From the NCBI GenBank assembly GCA_922989275.2, contig OV277861.1, forward strand, positions 15,524,540 through 15,588,539: a stretch of DNA of 64,000 bases, in the 5' to 3' direction. Below the pieces are notes generated by a model that saw only the letters and a program-made list of their open reading frames with translations, did not search any database and had not been told where the DNA came from. This stretch comes from Gari tellinella (taxonomy: Eukaryota > Mollusca > Bivalvia > Cardiida > Psammobiidae). The position numbers and the translations under genes were made by a program. Shown in pieces: positions 44,383 through 56,600 of the stretch (within the stretch, counting starts at the first letter, position 1; each line of letters opens with the position of its first letter).

Positions 44383-44477
44383 ATTACTTGTCTAGAGATA
44401 TGTGTGGAATAAGCAGGAGCAACACAATACCAGAACGGGAGTATATCATTCAATACAAATATGTACAGTTGATAATG

Positions 44478-44702
44478 CGTTTTTCGTTGAAATTCCATGT
44501 TAAACGCAAACGAAAGGCAAACGCAATGCAAATAAATGTAGAAAATTACGACTATTTGACACTTTTGAAGGTTCTTTTTAATCTGCATGACAATCAGTTT
44601 GTAGACTGGTCGGACGCCGGCGTCTGATTTTGTGCCAAAGTGTTGGCAGTGGAAATAATAGATTTAGCGTAAACGCGTTTATTTGGAAAGAATAACGTTT
44701 TC
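44478..44702. repeat. diverged family A MITE
   Basis: AAACGCAAACGAAAGGCAAACG, a shortened GGACGCCGGCGTCTGAT core and AGCGTAAACGCGTTTATTTGG are in family A order. Confidence 0.7.
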
Positions 44703-44870
44703 TGTATCCATTACAAGGTTACAACGTTGACTGTACCCATTACAAGGAATAAGCATATTGGATATGAATACCTTAGGATCTGAAGTATGACTCCCACGGT
44801 AAAAGATGATAATGGTTTATCACTTTTTTCAATGCCGCTGTAAGCCGTTTGTCTGATGTCGTGACATATA

Positions 44871-45063
44871 CAGTAAAACTTCTCTTATTCGTCTACCAAA
44901 TAAAGGCTAATTAATTGTTAAAAAGACAAGTGACAGCATAAAGCAAGGTGACAGGAAAACAGAAAGCTTTCTATTTTACTTTCACCTAACTGTAAGCAGT
45001 CACCTGTCATGAGCATATTGTACGTAAAGATAGATTAGTGGTAGCAATAGAGTGATTTTACTG
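44871..45063. repeat. family H MITE
   Basis: TA-flanked. CAGTAAAACTTCTCTTATTC at the left, GAGTGATTTTACTG at the right. Core GTGACAGCATAAAGCAAGG with mirror CCTAACTGTAAGCAGTCAC. Confidence 0.75.
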
Positions 45064-45168
45064 TACAGTATTCTGATAACCTAATGAAAATAAGGCCGGA
45101 ATTCAAGCCGTGCTTCTATTCTTTTTGTACGCTGCAATGCATTAAGCAAATGGGGATAACTGTTCTTA

Positions 45169-45414
45169 CAGTGGAGAATCTGTTATTCTTTCCCGTTTAA
45201 ACGCAAACTTACGCAAACGCAAAGCACTAAAACGTAGAAAAGAACAACTTTTGGACAATTCTGATAATTCTTGTTTATCTTGGTGGCAAACAATTTGGAG
45301 CCTGATCAGACGCCGGGTTACCCGGCGTCTGATCAGGCTCCAAACTGTTTGCACTGCAAATAATAGTTTTAGCGTAAACGCGTTTATTGGGAAAGAATAA
45401 CAGATTCTCCACTG
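45169..45414. repeat. family A MITE, best copy
   Basis: TA at 45167-45168 and 45415-45416. Complete CAGTGGAGAATCTG ends and an unbroken cassette-1 palindrome with tip CCGGGTTACCCGG. Confidence 0.9.
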
Positions 45415-45416
45415 TA

Positions 45417-45994
45417 ACAGGTTTGATGGAGATAAGTGCCGAGTGACTTCGTATCTTATCTAGAGCCAAACTAGCTAACACTCTGTTGATAATTCCTGAT
45501 AAAAATTACAAAATAACTTTGCTAATTGCTGCCGATGGCCAATTGTAAGGATTCAGATAACTTAACATGCTAAATCTTAGAGGACACATCCGCAGTTGGT
45601 AATCCGTATAAGCTGATCCTGTTTGTCTGCTTCCAATGCTCAGCATGTACACCCACGGGCTAATTCATTAGGAACGACGATTCACGTCTATGCCTTGTCA
45701 TTTACATTAAATTCATGAAACTTAAAACTACTCGCGGATATGGGATGTTTGCATGTGCCATGACCCACTTCCTAATCGCCGTAAATGCAACTTATTTGAG
45801 TCCGTTTTTTTTATTATGTTACAATATATATCAAAATGACGAACATTGGAAACTCTAATCAGACTGTTCCTTAGGAGACCACTCAACTGGGTATTCACTG
45901 CGTGCATAGAAATGTTGTTACGTTTATTGACTGGCACTATTAGTATCGAACATGCCCCGTGAACCTTCTGGAGATTATATTTAGCAAAAGAGAA
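45417..45994. other. intergenic stretch, nothing recognised
   Basis: No feature could be supported. Confidence 0.4.
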
Positions 45995-46361
45995 CAGTGC
46001 TCCCTCCCTACAACCGCACTCTGAACAACAATTCCCTCCTTTCAACAACGCTTGCCGCTGTTCCCCAAACAAGACAATTATTTCCAACATTTCCACGATT
46101 GAAATATCGCCATCTAAAAATAATATTGTCGTGTGCTGTTTTTCTCAAAGTCAAATTAGTGACATTTTGACAGTAAGAAACATAATGACCGGTGACAAAC
46201 AGCTTGAAATAAGATATTTCGCCGCCGTACGTTGCGTGTGATCTGGATTCAAGCTGTTTGCAAATGTAAGCCAATTTCCCTCCATATAACAACTCACTCC
46301 GAACAACACACACACTCTTTGTCACCCTGTTAGTATTGTTGTACATAGAAAGGGAGCACTG
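45995..46361. repeat. family B MITE, diverged core
   Basis: CAGTGCTCCCTCCCTACAAC and AAGGGAGCACTG ends. The core has lost the regular GCCGCG tip. Confidence 0.75.
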
Positions 46362-46469
46362 TATTTTGCAATGTAATAAGTATGCCTCAAACTGTCTAGG
46401 TTGCAATCATGAGCTTCACAAAGGTCAACTTGGGAATATAGAAATACATAACCGCTATTACTTCTCATT

Positions 46470-46659
46470 TTAACCCTTTGCCTGCTGGTCGCGACTTTAC
46501 TGATTTTTGCAAACAGTTTGGATCATGATCAGACGCCGCGCAACGCGTTTGACGCTCTTCTTAAGGTTTCTTCACTTAAAAAATGTATCAATCTAGATTT
46601 AGATGTTTTTGCAGACGGCAATTTCGAAGCAGACGATATTACCGCAGGATAAGGGTTAA
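46470..46659. repeat. TTAA-flanked MITE, right core arm deleted
   Basis: TTAACCCTTTGCCTGCTGG and GGATAAGGGTTAA ends. The core arm AACAGTTTGGATCATGATC is left without its mirror. Confidence 0.75.
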
Positions 46660-46789
46660 CGAAACAAAATGCTATATCGCTTATATAAATAGAATAACAA
46701 ATGAAAGCAAACCTTTCTCGTCGGCAATATTTTTAATTTCGATTTAACCCTTTCACTAACGATATTTGACGTCTGCTTTAACGCTTTAT

Positions 46790-46925
46790 CGCAATAGAAT
46801 CGACCGATTAGTCGAAACTTGGCTCCAAGGTCATAAAGCTTTGGAGTTGAGTTTTAAGTCGTTTTCAAGCATTTCATTGGTCAGATTTGAGACTAAATCC
46901 TGTTGTCTTCACTAATATTTCAATA
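46790..46925. repeat. half of the 48314-48450 palindrome family
   Basis: CTCCAAGGTCATAAAGCTTTGG, GAGTTGAGTTTTAAGTCG and ATTTCATTGGTCAGAT follow the order of one arm at 48314-48380. Confidence 0.6.
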
Positions 46926-47135
46926 TTTCCTTTAAAGCCGGAGACTGCAAACATGTAGTTCGAATGTCAATTAATTTGGATCCAAATCAGGCCTGGCAGT
47001 ATTTTGAATAAATGTGTAAATACACGTACCTGCTAGTTACGCTGTGCCACTATTTAAAGAGTTCAATCATATAGTATTCATATAAATTTAACTGCTTTAG
47101 ATTTGCAGCACCCGTTTAAAAATTATTAAACTACT

Positions 47136-47396
47136 CGAGTGCTCCCTCTCTACAACACCATTCAATGGGAGACAGAGAGTGTGTCTGTTGTTCGGCGGGA
47201 GTTTTTATAGGTAGTTGTAATAGGTCGGAATTTGCAAACAGCTTGAATCCAGATCAGACGCCGCGTAACGCGCGTATGTGAAAAACAGCAGACGGAAATC
47301 AAAAGCAGACGATATTGAAGCCGTGAAACGGTTGGACATAATGGTTGTATTTTGGAACAGCGACACGGAGGGCCACTGTGGGGAGAGAGCAATGTG
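47136..47396. repeat. rearranged family B MITE
   Basis: GTGCTCCCTCTCTACAACACC at the left, with the core AACAGCTTGAATCCAGATC and GCCGCGTAACGCG. The right end is worn. Confidence 0.65.
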
Positions 47397-48313
47397 TTAT
47401 TTAAAATATCTAAACTGTTAACCAAATTGTACAATAGCAAACACTTTTGGTACGTACCGGACATAGGGTAAATCCGGTGTTTCATAATGGCGGTATCTCG
47501 TATTAAACTGCATGACTATTTTTTCTGTTTTATTTTGCAAACGATTTGTTTTAATCACACCATGGTAATGTCTAAAACCACGGTTGACAGCCCATTGTAA
47601 AGGTCATTTAGTGGGTGGTTAAATGTGATAAAACGTTGGGTGAACACTAATTGCTTCCTACGTAATAAATGTTTAAACCAGACTTGTAAATGTCAGTTTT
47701 TCATATCATTGCCCAACTGAGGATTTGCTTATTACAAAAGAGGACATAAAAGTAATCACCATATTGATTATGATAACAAGAACACTATAGGCGTAGCCCG
47801 TTAGTCTGAAACATATATATGAAGAGCGTTGCAGTATTATAACAAAGTTTAACCCTTTTACTGCGTTTTTTCCCCACAATTGTAATCCTGTCACAGACCA
47901 ATATGAAACTTGCTTATTATTAGCGTCTCCAAAATTTTGAAATTCTAACTGTAGAGATATTGATAAAACTGTCCAGCAATTTGGAATCCTAATCAGATGC
48001 CGCGTTATATAGATATGTTGAAAATGGCGGCAAAGTGCATAGGAAGCACAGTTTATATATCTAAACGTAAAAAAGGTACTGATCGGTCGGTCATACACTT
48101 TGACAAACGGAAGGACTCAATTAATATATGAATTAAAAAGCAATTTTAAGTTGACGAACCCATTCTTGAGAAAAAACAGCTTTGGAAACATTAACCAGTT
48201 AATTGGATGACGATGTCTCATTAAAATAGTTATAGCTACTTGATACCCTATGCCATTGTGATGGTTTGCTTAAAAATCAGAGTGATCCATTTATCATCAT
48301 TGACATCAGGGTC
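47397..48313. other. 0.9-kb stretch with a worn TTAA-family remnant
   Basis: TTTAACCCTTTTACTGCG at about 47848 and CAGCAATTTGGAATCCTAATC at about 47972 are traces of one MITE. No gene was recognised. Confidence 0.45.
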
Positions 48314-48450
48314 CAAGGTTATAAGCTGGTGAGTTGAGTCTGAAATCGTTCACAAGAATTTGATTGGTCAGATGTGAGCCTCGGCTCACATCTGACCAAT
48401 CAAATGCTTGAAAACTCACTCAAACTCAACTCAAACGCTTTATAACCTTG
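48314..48450. repeat. 137-bp inverted repeat
   Basis: CAAGGTTATAA at the left mirrors TTATAACCTTG at the right. The inner arms TTGATTGGTCAGATGTGAGC are perfect, with a CTCG centre. Confidence 0.75.
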
Positions 48451-49715
48451 AACGCTGTACGTATTATTCACAATACATGTACCTGTCAAGTAAACATTTA
48501 GACCATGCAAGCAACCGGGGAGAATGGAGTCTAAGATCAAAGGACCTCGACAGTAGCCCTCTGATTAAGTATGTACTGATTGTCAGTTTTTGTAAACACT
48601 GCAGAAACAACTGTAACTAGTAAAATGGACCCTACGTGTTAAAACCACTGGAGATGTCTCTTTGAATTGTTGGTGCCTGTTAGTTAAATCAAACTTCCAA
48701 GGTAATGGTTTTATATCACAAATATAACATATCCAGTATCAGTGGTATACGCTTTTTTTATCTTTGCAACTAGAAAAGGTGTGATATGTTCCATTGAGTA
48801 TTATACACATGTATCCGTGTTTCATTTTTTTCTCTTTTATCGTTTGTCAAATTCCGCTATACTGGCTCCAAAATAATGAGGAATCTCGGTTACATCTACT
48901 GTTTATCTAAACAACATTTACAGCATTTCCGCGTAGTTTCAAGTTACATTTGGGAAATCTGAAAATAGATCTTTTTAATAAAATGAGTCGCGCCAAGAGA
49001 ACACCAGATGTATTGCATTGAAAACAGGGTATATCCAGTCGGTCTATTACTACCGGTATCTTACGCCTTGGCAATTGTAGATTTTGAGCAGACATCGAAA
49101 GTGCAATAAACCTGGAATTATCATGGCACGGCTTACATTTATGAAACTATTTTTACATTCTTTAACAGCGACATTTCTTTGTCCCTTTTTTGGTAGATAA
49201 TAAATAAATAAAAGAATGTTTTTGTTTCCAGTCAGAAAAACATATATTAGTCATTGAATCATAAATTAAAATATGTTAAATTTTAAATTAATAAACTCTA
49301 TCAGATTAATTAAATACTTTCTTTTGGCTGATACATGTTTTGTTCAGTTTAGATTTTAATTTGATTATATGTGCCTTATGAATAGTTATGTAACTTTTGA
49401 AATATTTGTTTCCTGTTTAAAAAAATATAAATTTGCAATTGAGACCGTATTAGTACACTATCCTGATCAAACGCCAAATTACCCGGCCTTTGAGCTGCCT
49501 GAAACATTTTTGCAATTTACATGCTTGCTCTAATACAAACGAATTCCCTGAGAGACATGTCATACTTGCAGCGGTTCCAGGGCTTCCTTGTCATAGGGAT
49601 GTTTTTGTTCATTTGACGGAGATTATCATACCTGTCAAGGAAGCAAAGTCGTTATTTTTATCCTTCGCAGCGAATTGCAGTAGCCGATATCATGTTCCTC
49701 ATAGGCGCTGTATGA
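48451..49715. other. 1.27-kb stretch, nothing firm
   Basis: A fragment of the 42229 MITE (ATCATGGCACGGCTTACAT, about 49118) is present. No credible exon was found. Confidence 0.4.
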
Positions 49716-49721
49716 CATGTT

Positions 49722-49977
49722 CATGGCTGCAATAAGTTTACATGAAAAATACTAAGATTTCCAAATTTGCATTTTTCAAGTGCGAAATTACGAATCGTAC
49801 CTTTACCCTATAGCCTGTTTCTAGTTTTGTTGACACGTTACTACTTAAAGCAGGCTGGAAGTAAAGCAGAATGCGCCTTATGGCGCATTCTGCTTTACTT
49901 TCACCCTGTTTTAAGCTACATGTTCTAGAAAAGAAAATCCGAAGATTTAGGAAAAGTCCGGAGAAATGGCTGCCCTG
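49722..49977. repeat. CAGGGCTGCC MITE (inverted) with cassette 2 and 6-bp duplication
   Basis: The right end reads GAGAAATGGCTGCCCTG; the left end CATGGCTGCAATAAG is worn. CATGTT flanks both sides (49716-49721 and 49978-49983). The core palindrome is complete around GCGCCTTATGGCGC. Confidence 0.82.
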
Positions 49978-49983
49978 CATGTT

Positions 49984-51266
49984 CAGTGTCGGAGAGCCGT
50001 AGACATAACTCATTCTCTGAATAACTAGAGATGTGTATTTAAACACTTGTACATGTATAATGGAAGACTTAAATTCTATTCACAGCCTTGTACTAATTGC
50101 ATGTTTTTAATCGCGATCTCTTTCCAAAAACGTTTGTCTTGTACTCCTCTCTGCCAAGTTGAAAATGCAGCTAAGTTCTTCTTAAACTTCAAACAATTTG
50201 AAATCCAGAGAATGGTACTTCTACACGAAGTAATTTATATACACAACCCCGTCGCTATCCATTATTCTTAAAGATGACCCACAACTAGGTTATGATTTAA
50301 ATGTTGAACATGTCGAGGCTGTTAAACAGTATATTCAAAATATAATGTGTTTTAAAGGAAATCGATACGTTTGCTGTATACAGGAGATCTAAAACATGTT
50401 TTAATCTGCCTATCTTTTGGGTTTATGTTTTCCCCTTTTCCATGTGTCAATCCTCATGTCAATACTGTTAATAGGTTGAATCTTAATCCTAGTATGATTG
50501 TTTTGGTCTAAATCTCAATTAAGCATTCACTATTATCATTATGTTTATGGATACTCCAAACATTTCGTTCAGTTGGTGAGTTCTCTATTGAAGAACAATT
50601 AAACTATTCGTGAGTATTTGGACAGGTTGCGTCTGGGTGTGTATGTCTTCTGCATTATTTAAAAAATATCGTAGATTTACTTAATGCAACGACACGAACC
50701 CGTATGACCCTTTCCTATATCGCTTTCTCCCAGTGTTGTTGAACAGATGTAGAACAAAATTGTGAAATACTTACATAAGATGATTACAATTTTTGTTATG
50801 GCATATTTTTTTATGCGATACATGTATGTGATTTTATAGTTATAGATAGAACATGTTTATATACAATAAAGCAAAGAATAAACACAATAAGCTAGTAAGC
50901 TTTCGTGATATTCCTTAACATTTTGTATATTTGTGAAAATTAATGTATATATTTGAAATAAATTGTTTTTAAACCGAACTCATTCACTCACAAAAGCCTT
51001 TATTATTATGAATAATGTCGTTTCCGCTGTATATCATATGTTTACATGTAGTTAGTTTACTGAAGGCGAAACGTCTTGCAAAATGTACTCAGAGAAGTTA
51101 GCCGTAGTGTTGTGCAGTGATTACTTTTTCATTTTCCTGACTATTTTTTGACAACGATAGCTTTGTATTTTTATTCCAGATTATCTAAGTACTAATTAAG
51201 TATATACGCATTCTTAACAGATATTGTACCAGTGAATAGTAGACATGTCTTATACTAATTGTAATT
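49984..51266. other. 1.28-kb stretch, nothing recognised
   Basis: AT-rich. A 74-codon frame at 50047-50271 was inspected and shows no domain. Confidence 0.4.
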
Positions 51267-51873
51267 AGTGCTCCCTCCCTACTTATCTCCTTACATAATG
51301 CTTTACCGCTGTTTCCTAAGACAATTATATCTACCCGTTTCGCTGTTGCAATATCGTGTGCTTCCAATTGTCGTCTGCTGCTTTTTCTCAAAAATACATA
51401 TTGGATATTTTGACAAAAAGTTATGATGGCGAGTGTAACACAGCTTGAATCCAGATCAAACGCCGCGATATGCGGCGTCTGATCTGGATTGAAGGCGTTT
51501 GCATGTAAGTCAAATCGAGCTCAGCACTCTTAGGGCATTAATTCCGCTTCCTCAAAAGACTCGCTCAAAAACAACACACACATTCGTTGATTCTTATATG
51601 CTGTTCTTGTAGAGAGGTACAGTGGAGAATCTGTTATTCTTTCCCAATAAACGCGTTTACGCTAAAACTATTATTTGCAGTGCAAACAGTTTGGAGCCAG
51701 ATCAGACGCCGGGTAACCCGGCGTCTGATCAGGCTCCGAACTGTTTGCCACCAAGATAAACATGAATTATCAGAATTGTAAAAAAGTTGTACTTTTCTAC
51801 GTTTTAGTGCTTTGCGTTTGCGTACGTTTGCGTTTAAACGGGAAAGAATAACAGATTCTCCACTGTATCACTG
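51267..51873. repeat. family B MITE with a family A MITE inside
   Basis: The left part (AGTGCTCCCTCCCTAC, core AACAGCTTGAATCCAGATC) reaches TGTAGAGAGG. The right end resumes after the insert as TCACTG-TA. Confidence 0.75.
51620..51865. repeat. family A MITE, nested, opposite orientation
   Basis: TA at 51618-51619 and 51866-51867, complete CAGTGGAGAATCTG ends, core tip CCGGGTAACCCGG. Confidence 0.88.
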
Positions 51874-51890
51874 TATATCATGATTATCTG

Positions 51891-52130
51891 GGGCCCGTTT
51901 CATAAAACTTCGTACGACAAATGTTGTTGTAAGTCAGATTATAAAAGTCTCAATATTTTTTATTTCTCCATCTAATCCAGTCTTGTGACATCTTTTTGGA
52001 ATCGTCTTGAAAAGACGATTCCAAAAATATGTCACAAGACCGGATTGAATAGAGAAATAAGAAATTAAATTCATTTTAAAGTTTTGACTTACGATCGATT
52101 TTTTCGTACGAAGTTTTATGAAACGGGCCC
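51891..52130. repeat. GGGCCCGTTT foldback element
   Basis: Complete mirror arms around GGAATCGTCTTGAAAAGACG. Flanks CTG and CAG. Confidence 0.85.
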
Positions 52131-52132
52131 CA

Positions 52133-52856
52133 GGCTCCTATGTGAGTCCTCTTATATTATATTAAATTAATTACCAGTTTGCGGAATTTTGTAAAAACAA
52201 ATAATATCTAGTTCAAGTGTGACTGATATTAGACAAACTCACATATTATGTCTTTCTAAACAAACACTTACCTGTAGTTATGCAAACCGTATTATTCTCC
52301 GTCGACAACTGTAAGCATTAGTTGTTCGGAGTCATCGCTCGGCGGAATGGCAACTCTTTACCCATTCTCATGCTCAGCCACTTCTAAAGAAATTTGCAAA
52401 TCGTTAAGATAATTAGACTAACTGTTTTGTCACAAGTATACACATTTCTCTCAACTATATCTTACCATGAACTTTAGAAATGTGAAACAATGCCACATAC
52501 TAACTTACCAAGATAACTAGAACTTAGTGTATTATAAAGATAAAACATTGGCACTTCATAACATTACAGTATGGATTCGTTCGACAAAAACTAGGTCGAG
52601 TTATTGAATTTTAACTAAAGAACTACTGTAGGTACAACTTATAACGATTGCGAGATATCGAGATTCGCCTGTTTTATATTGTAGACTACTTCTCAGAAAA
52701 TCTTTCTTTACAATATTTTTAATGACAACAAGAAACAGTCTACTATATATCATGTATCGTATACTATTTAATCATTGCCATTAATTTGCCCCCGGCATTC
52801 ATGCTGTTTTCCGTTTCAGGAATAATGAGTATTATGTGGTACGTATAATTGTATTT
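52133..52856. other. 0.7-kb stretch, nothing recognised
   Basis: No feature could be supported. Confidence 0.4.
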
Positions 52857-52858
52857 TA

Positions 52859-53067
52859 CAGAAAGACCTCTCTATTACGACCACTAAAATGAAGGCTAAT
52901 TGATTGTAAAGAAGACAGATGACAAATTAAAGCAAGATGACAGTAAAACTGAAAGCTCCTAGATGAGCTTTCTGTTTTACTGTCACATTGCTCTAAGGAG
53001 AGACCTGTCTTAAACAACAGTCTAAAGAGTATCACACTTTAATGGTCGTTATAGAGAGGTTTTACTC
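52859..53067. repeat. family H MITE, best copy
   Basis: TA-flanked. ACCTCTCTATTACGACCAC at the left, TGGTCGTTATAGAGAGGTTT at the right. Core AAAGCAAGATGACAGTAAAAC with its mirror. Confidence 0.8.
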
Positions 53068-53252
53068 TAGTTGTAATTATAAGTCTTTATTACCGGCTAT
53101 AAGACGATATACAGAACATTAACATGGCATTGACATTTCCCTATGAACTTTTCAACAGTCAAAACTCGACACTTCGAGCTGGCCTAAGTCGAACGTATCG
53201 GTACATACATGTATATGTCATACGTTGAATTTCGATAACTTGATAACTCGCT

Positions 53253-53448
53253 TTACCCTTTCTACTATTAATGACGTTTTTAAGCGCGTTTGCAAACAGT
53301 TTGGGTCCTGATCAGACTGATCAGGACCCAAACTATTTGACACACTTATCGATATTTATTAAGTTAAACAACCTAAAACTCTTAATTTGACAAGCGTCTT
53401 GCAGACAACAATATTAAAGAAGAAGACAAAAAAGCGGTGAAGGGGTAA
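53253..53448. repeat. TTAA-family MITE with minimal cassette 1
   Basis: TTTACCCTTTCTAC and GGTGAAGGGGTAAA ends. The core TTTGGGTCCTGATCAGAC is followed at once by its mirror, with no GCCGCG tip. Confidence 0.75.
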
Positions 53449-54059
53449 ATATCTCCCGATTATTTGATCATATAGAAGTTTTAAAGCATTCGTACATTTA
53501 AAGTTAAAACGCGCTTGGACTATTTGTTTACTTTGCTTACTATGTAAGTGAGTTTGAGATATCATGGTTTAACTGCATATTGATTGAGGGAAATGAGTTC
53601 CAACCCATTGTTGTCAAAACCAAACGAAACACGTATCTTGATGGTCATACTCTAGGTACAGTAGAAGATAGGTTAACGAGGGTCAATCACTATTAGGCAT
53701 TATCTTGGAATCTACATAAGTATAAAATTGCCATGTGTGATACATCATTGAAATGTGCGTTTTCTTTCGGCTACAGCATTGCATACTACTTTGATAACAA
53801 CACTTCGTTGTGCAAAATAGGCATCAACGTGGGTCAGTCATAGGCATTGGTCGTATTTGCTACTGAAAGTTATTATATTTTTATATCATATGGCTTAGAA
53901 AACGTTTTCATTTTTGTTTTCTTTACTTTCATGAATCTTTTTATTGCATTCCGTTTTTTGTTAAACTCGAAAGAATAACATGGTCCCAACTGGACTTATA
54001 TATAATACAATTTAATGTAGCAACATATTGGTTCTTGAAGATGTTAACGACTGAAAAAC
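53449..54059. other. 0.6-kb stretch, nothing recognised
   Basis: No feature could be supported. Confidence 0.4.
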
Positions 54060-54197
54060 CATTGATCAAAGTCTAAATGGCAAACAGTTTGGAACCCGAT
54101 CAGACGCCGAGATGTAAACGTCTGATCGCTCTACAAACTGTTGGAAATAGATTTAATGGTTTAGTGAAAACGAAAAAGTAACGTCTTCTCCACTATA
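54060..54197. repeat. family A remnant, right half
   Basis: CAAACAGTTTGGAACCCGATC, a damaged tip, then AGTAACGTCTTCTCCACTATA. Confidence 0.6.
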
Positions 54198-54569
54198 AAT
54201 AAAATTGTATCCAAAGATTAAACATAAATTTCCTCAGTAATTACAGGAAGGAAAGAATATAGACACCTATAAACTAATCTTTTTTTGCAGTCACGTTTAT
54301 CATCGGTAATTGTTATGTTTTTGTCAGAGTTTTCATAAAGTTTCCTTTTATTTCCCCTTGTTTCTTTGTATTAAAGATGAAATGTAACCCTACCGTTGAC
54401 TACATCTTGTCTTTACCAAAGAAACGCGTTTATACTGCATTCCAAAAGTTAGTGATTAATGCAAATGATTTAGAATCAAATCGTGATTATATAGATTTAC
54501 CCGACGTCTGGCTAGAATGTACATTGTCAAACAATCAGATGTAAAAAAAGCAAATAACATATTTGTCAT

Positions 54570-54795
54570 TAGAGTGAAAGATATGTTTTTCCCGTTTACA
54601 TGCAAACAAAAGGCAAATGCAACCAATAGAATGCAGAAAAATACATTCGTTTTTAATTTTAATGCTATATTTTAATATGAGAGGCAACCAGTTTGGAGCC
54701 AGACCAGACCGGCGTCTCATTTGACCCTTAACCTTGTGCAATGGAAAACATTATTTAAACATAAACGCGTTTTGGGGGAAAATATAACGTTTTAT
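54570..54795. repeat. diverged family A MITE
   Basis: GCAAACAAAAGGCAAATGC, AGTTTGGAGCCAGACCAGAC and ATAAACGCGTTTTGGGGGAA follow family A order. The CAGTGGAG ends are lost. Confidence 0.6.
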
Positions 54796-54796
54796 T

Positions 54797-55186
54797 TATG
54801 CTTTTCGGTAGATTACCGGGAAAAAAGCAGTGGATTATCACTTGATAATCCCACTGATTCAAGCAGTGGGATTACCGTCGCATGTGCTTCTTTTATGAAT
54901 TGTCCCCGTAGGGCTCCCCAAGAATCGAAGTCAATCGTGTCTTACCGTTCAATTTCGGCAGCCCGATTTGTCGCGAATCACTCAACGGAAGAACACAAAT
55001 CCAAGATCGGAAGTAACGACGTTATTCCGATGACGTCAAATCAATAAATCAGTGACGTCATCGTGCGAGAAACTTTTTCGAAAAATGTGTTCGATATAAA
55101 CTTGGGGCTTAACACGGGATAAATAATGTACGTTCGCTTTCAATTGTCGAACACTTTCCTTTAAAAAGTGGCTAAAAAGCATAAAT
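54797..55186. other. 0.4-kb GC-richer stretch with two TGACGTCA-type sites
   Basis: TGACGTCAAATC (about 55031) and GTGACGTCATCG (about 55051) are CRE-like palindromes. It could be a promoter fragment, but no gene was found next to it. The 108-codon frame across it shows no domain. Confidence 0.35.
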
Positions 55187-55317
55187 AAATAGAATAACTG
55201 TATTTTTTCAGTGTAAGATTGAAATAATGAATTGAGTGAATATCAGACGTTATTTTTTCACGAGTCTGATGTTCACGAAAAATCTTTCACTCGAAAAAAC
55301 AGTTATCCTCTATTCCT
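55187..55317. repeat. inverted repeat
   Basis: ATAGAATAACTGTATTTTTTC at the left mirrors GAAAAAACAGTTATCCTCTAT at the right. The inner part ATATCAGAC/GTCTGATGT is also paired. Confidence 0.6.
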
Positions 55318-55599
55318 TTACTGTACATGTATATCGTGTTTGCTGTGGTAGATGTATCAGACAATTAGTCATGCAAGTGACATAAACTTTCGTTTATCTT
55401 CCCTAGCTCTATAAAACTACATTCACTCATGATGTAATATGTAACTGTCACATCTGGCTTAGAAAAAGTACCATATTGTTATCCTTATTTATTGGAATTT
55501 TACTAAAAGTTTCAGCCAACAATACTTAATATTGAATAGTCTAAGTTATAAAACTGAATGTAATTGACCTAGGTTTCTGTAAGATTAAGGCATAGAATG

Positions 55600-56600
55600 T
55601 AAAATGACGTCATTGAAGATGACGTTTCTACAAAAAAAAACACTCGCGTTTCGCGGTAAATATATAAAGCGGAGAGACTACAACCGACGGCTTAAAAGTG
55701 TAAAATTATTAGGTATAACAAAAACCCTGTCACACTGTGGGAAACCGTGAAGCGTTTTCATACAAAACAGTGACCAGGTTTTCCCCATACCACCATGCAC
55801 ACAATAAATAACCGAAATATTCCTTAAATGATTATATCAAAAATCTTAAAAAATTTTACTGATAACATCAACTGTTTTATCAATTCATCTGAAAATGACT
55901 TTTTGTTGCCACCATCATACATATTTGACATTTCGCAATAATTTAATATTGTTTGCTTTCATTACGTTTGGTTAACCGCTATTGGCTGTAAAGTGTTGTT
56001 CGTAATCCCATGAACAAACATTGAATAAGACCATAAGGTCCAACTGCAACAGTTCTCCACAAGCACTGCATGAAGCAGGGGACCGTTTTACTAAACTACT
56101 TACGCAAAAGTTTTGCGTAAGTCGAAATTTTAAATTTTAGTTTACATTTTTAAAAGCGCGTCCTCTGATCTGGCTATTTGCTGTTTGCAAACGTTTATGA
56201 TCGAAAAAAAAAGAGTGAAACGATTTTGACTTACGCAAATTTTTTTTGCGTAAGTTGTTTAGTAAAACGGGCCCCAGGACACCAAATGACGTCATTGGCG
56301 ATGACGTGACTTCAAAACAATGTTACGATTTGGCGGTCAATTTATAAGGCAGAATGACTACAAGCTACGGCTTAAAAGTGTTAAATAATGAGCACTTATT
56401 TCAGATTCTCTATTTGATTTATTTCTTAAATGCAGTACAATAAGTAATATATCGAATAATTCCTTAAATGCAGTATAATATTATGTACTATAAGTAATAT
56501 TTCAAATACTTTTTGGGTTCATAGAGTAATGAAAAAATTACCAGTCACACTTACCAGGTTTTTTTCATACACAAACAATATTCGATATACTTCTGAAGTA
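55600..56600. repeat. two tandem copies of a dispersed repeat, one holding a foldback insertion
   Basis: AATGACGTCATTG...GATGACG and CTACGGCTTAAAAGTGTTAAA occur near 55602-55705 and again at 56286-56385. ACCAGGTTTTCCCCATACC follows. The family also lies at 42772-43060. Confidence 0.65.
56079..56274. repeat. foldback element with TTACGCAAA arms
   Basis: GGGACCGTTTTACTAAACT at the left mirrors GTTTAGTAAAACGGGCCC at the right. CAG flanks both sides (56076-56078 and 56275-56277). It has the same end style as the GGGCCCGTTT elements but a different interior. Confidence 0.78.

Noticed and set aside
54721..55047. A 108-codon frame on the plus strand.
   Set aside because: It begins in a family A remnant and shows no domain. 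It is open by chance in a GC-richer patch.
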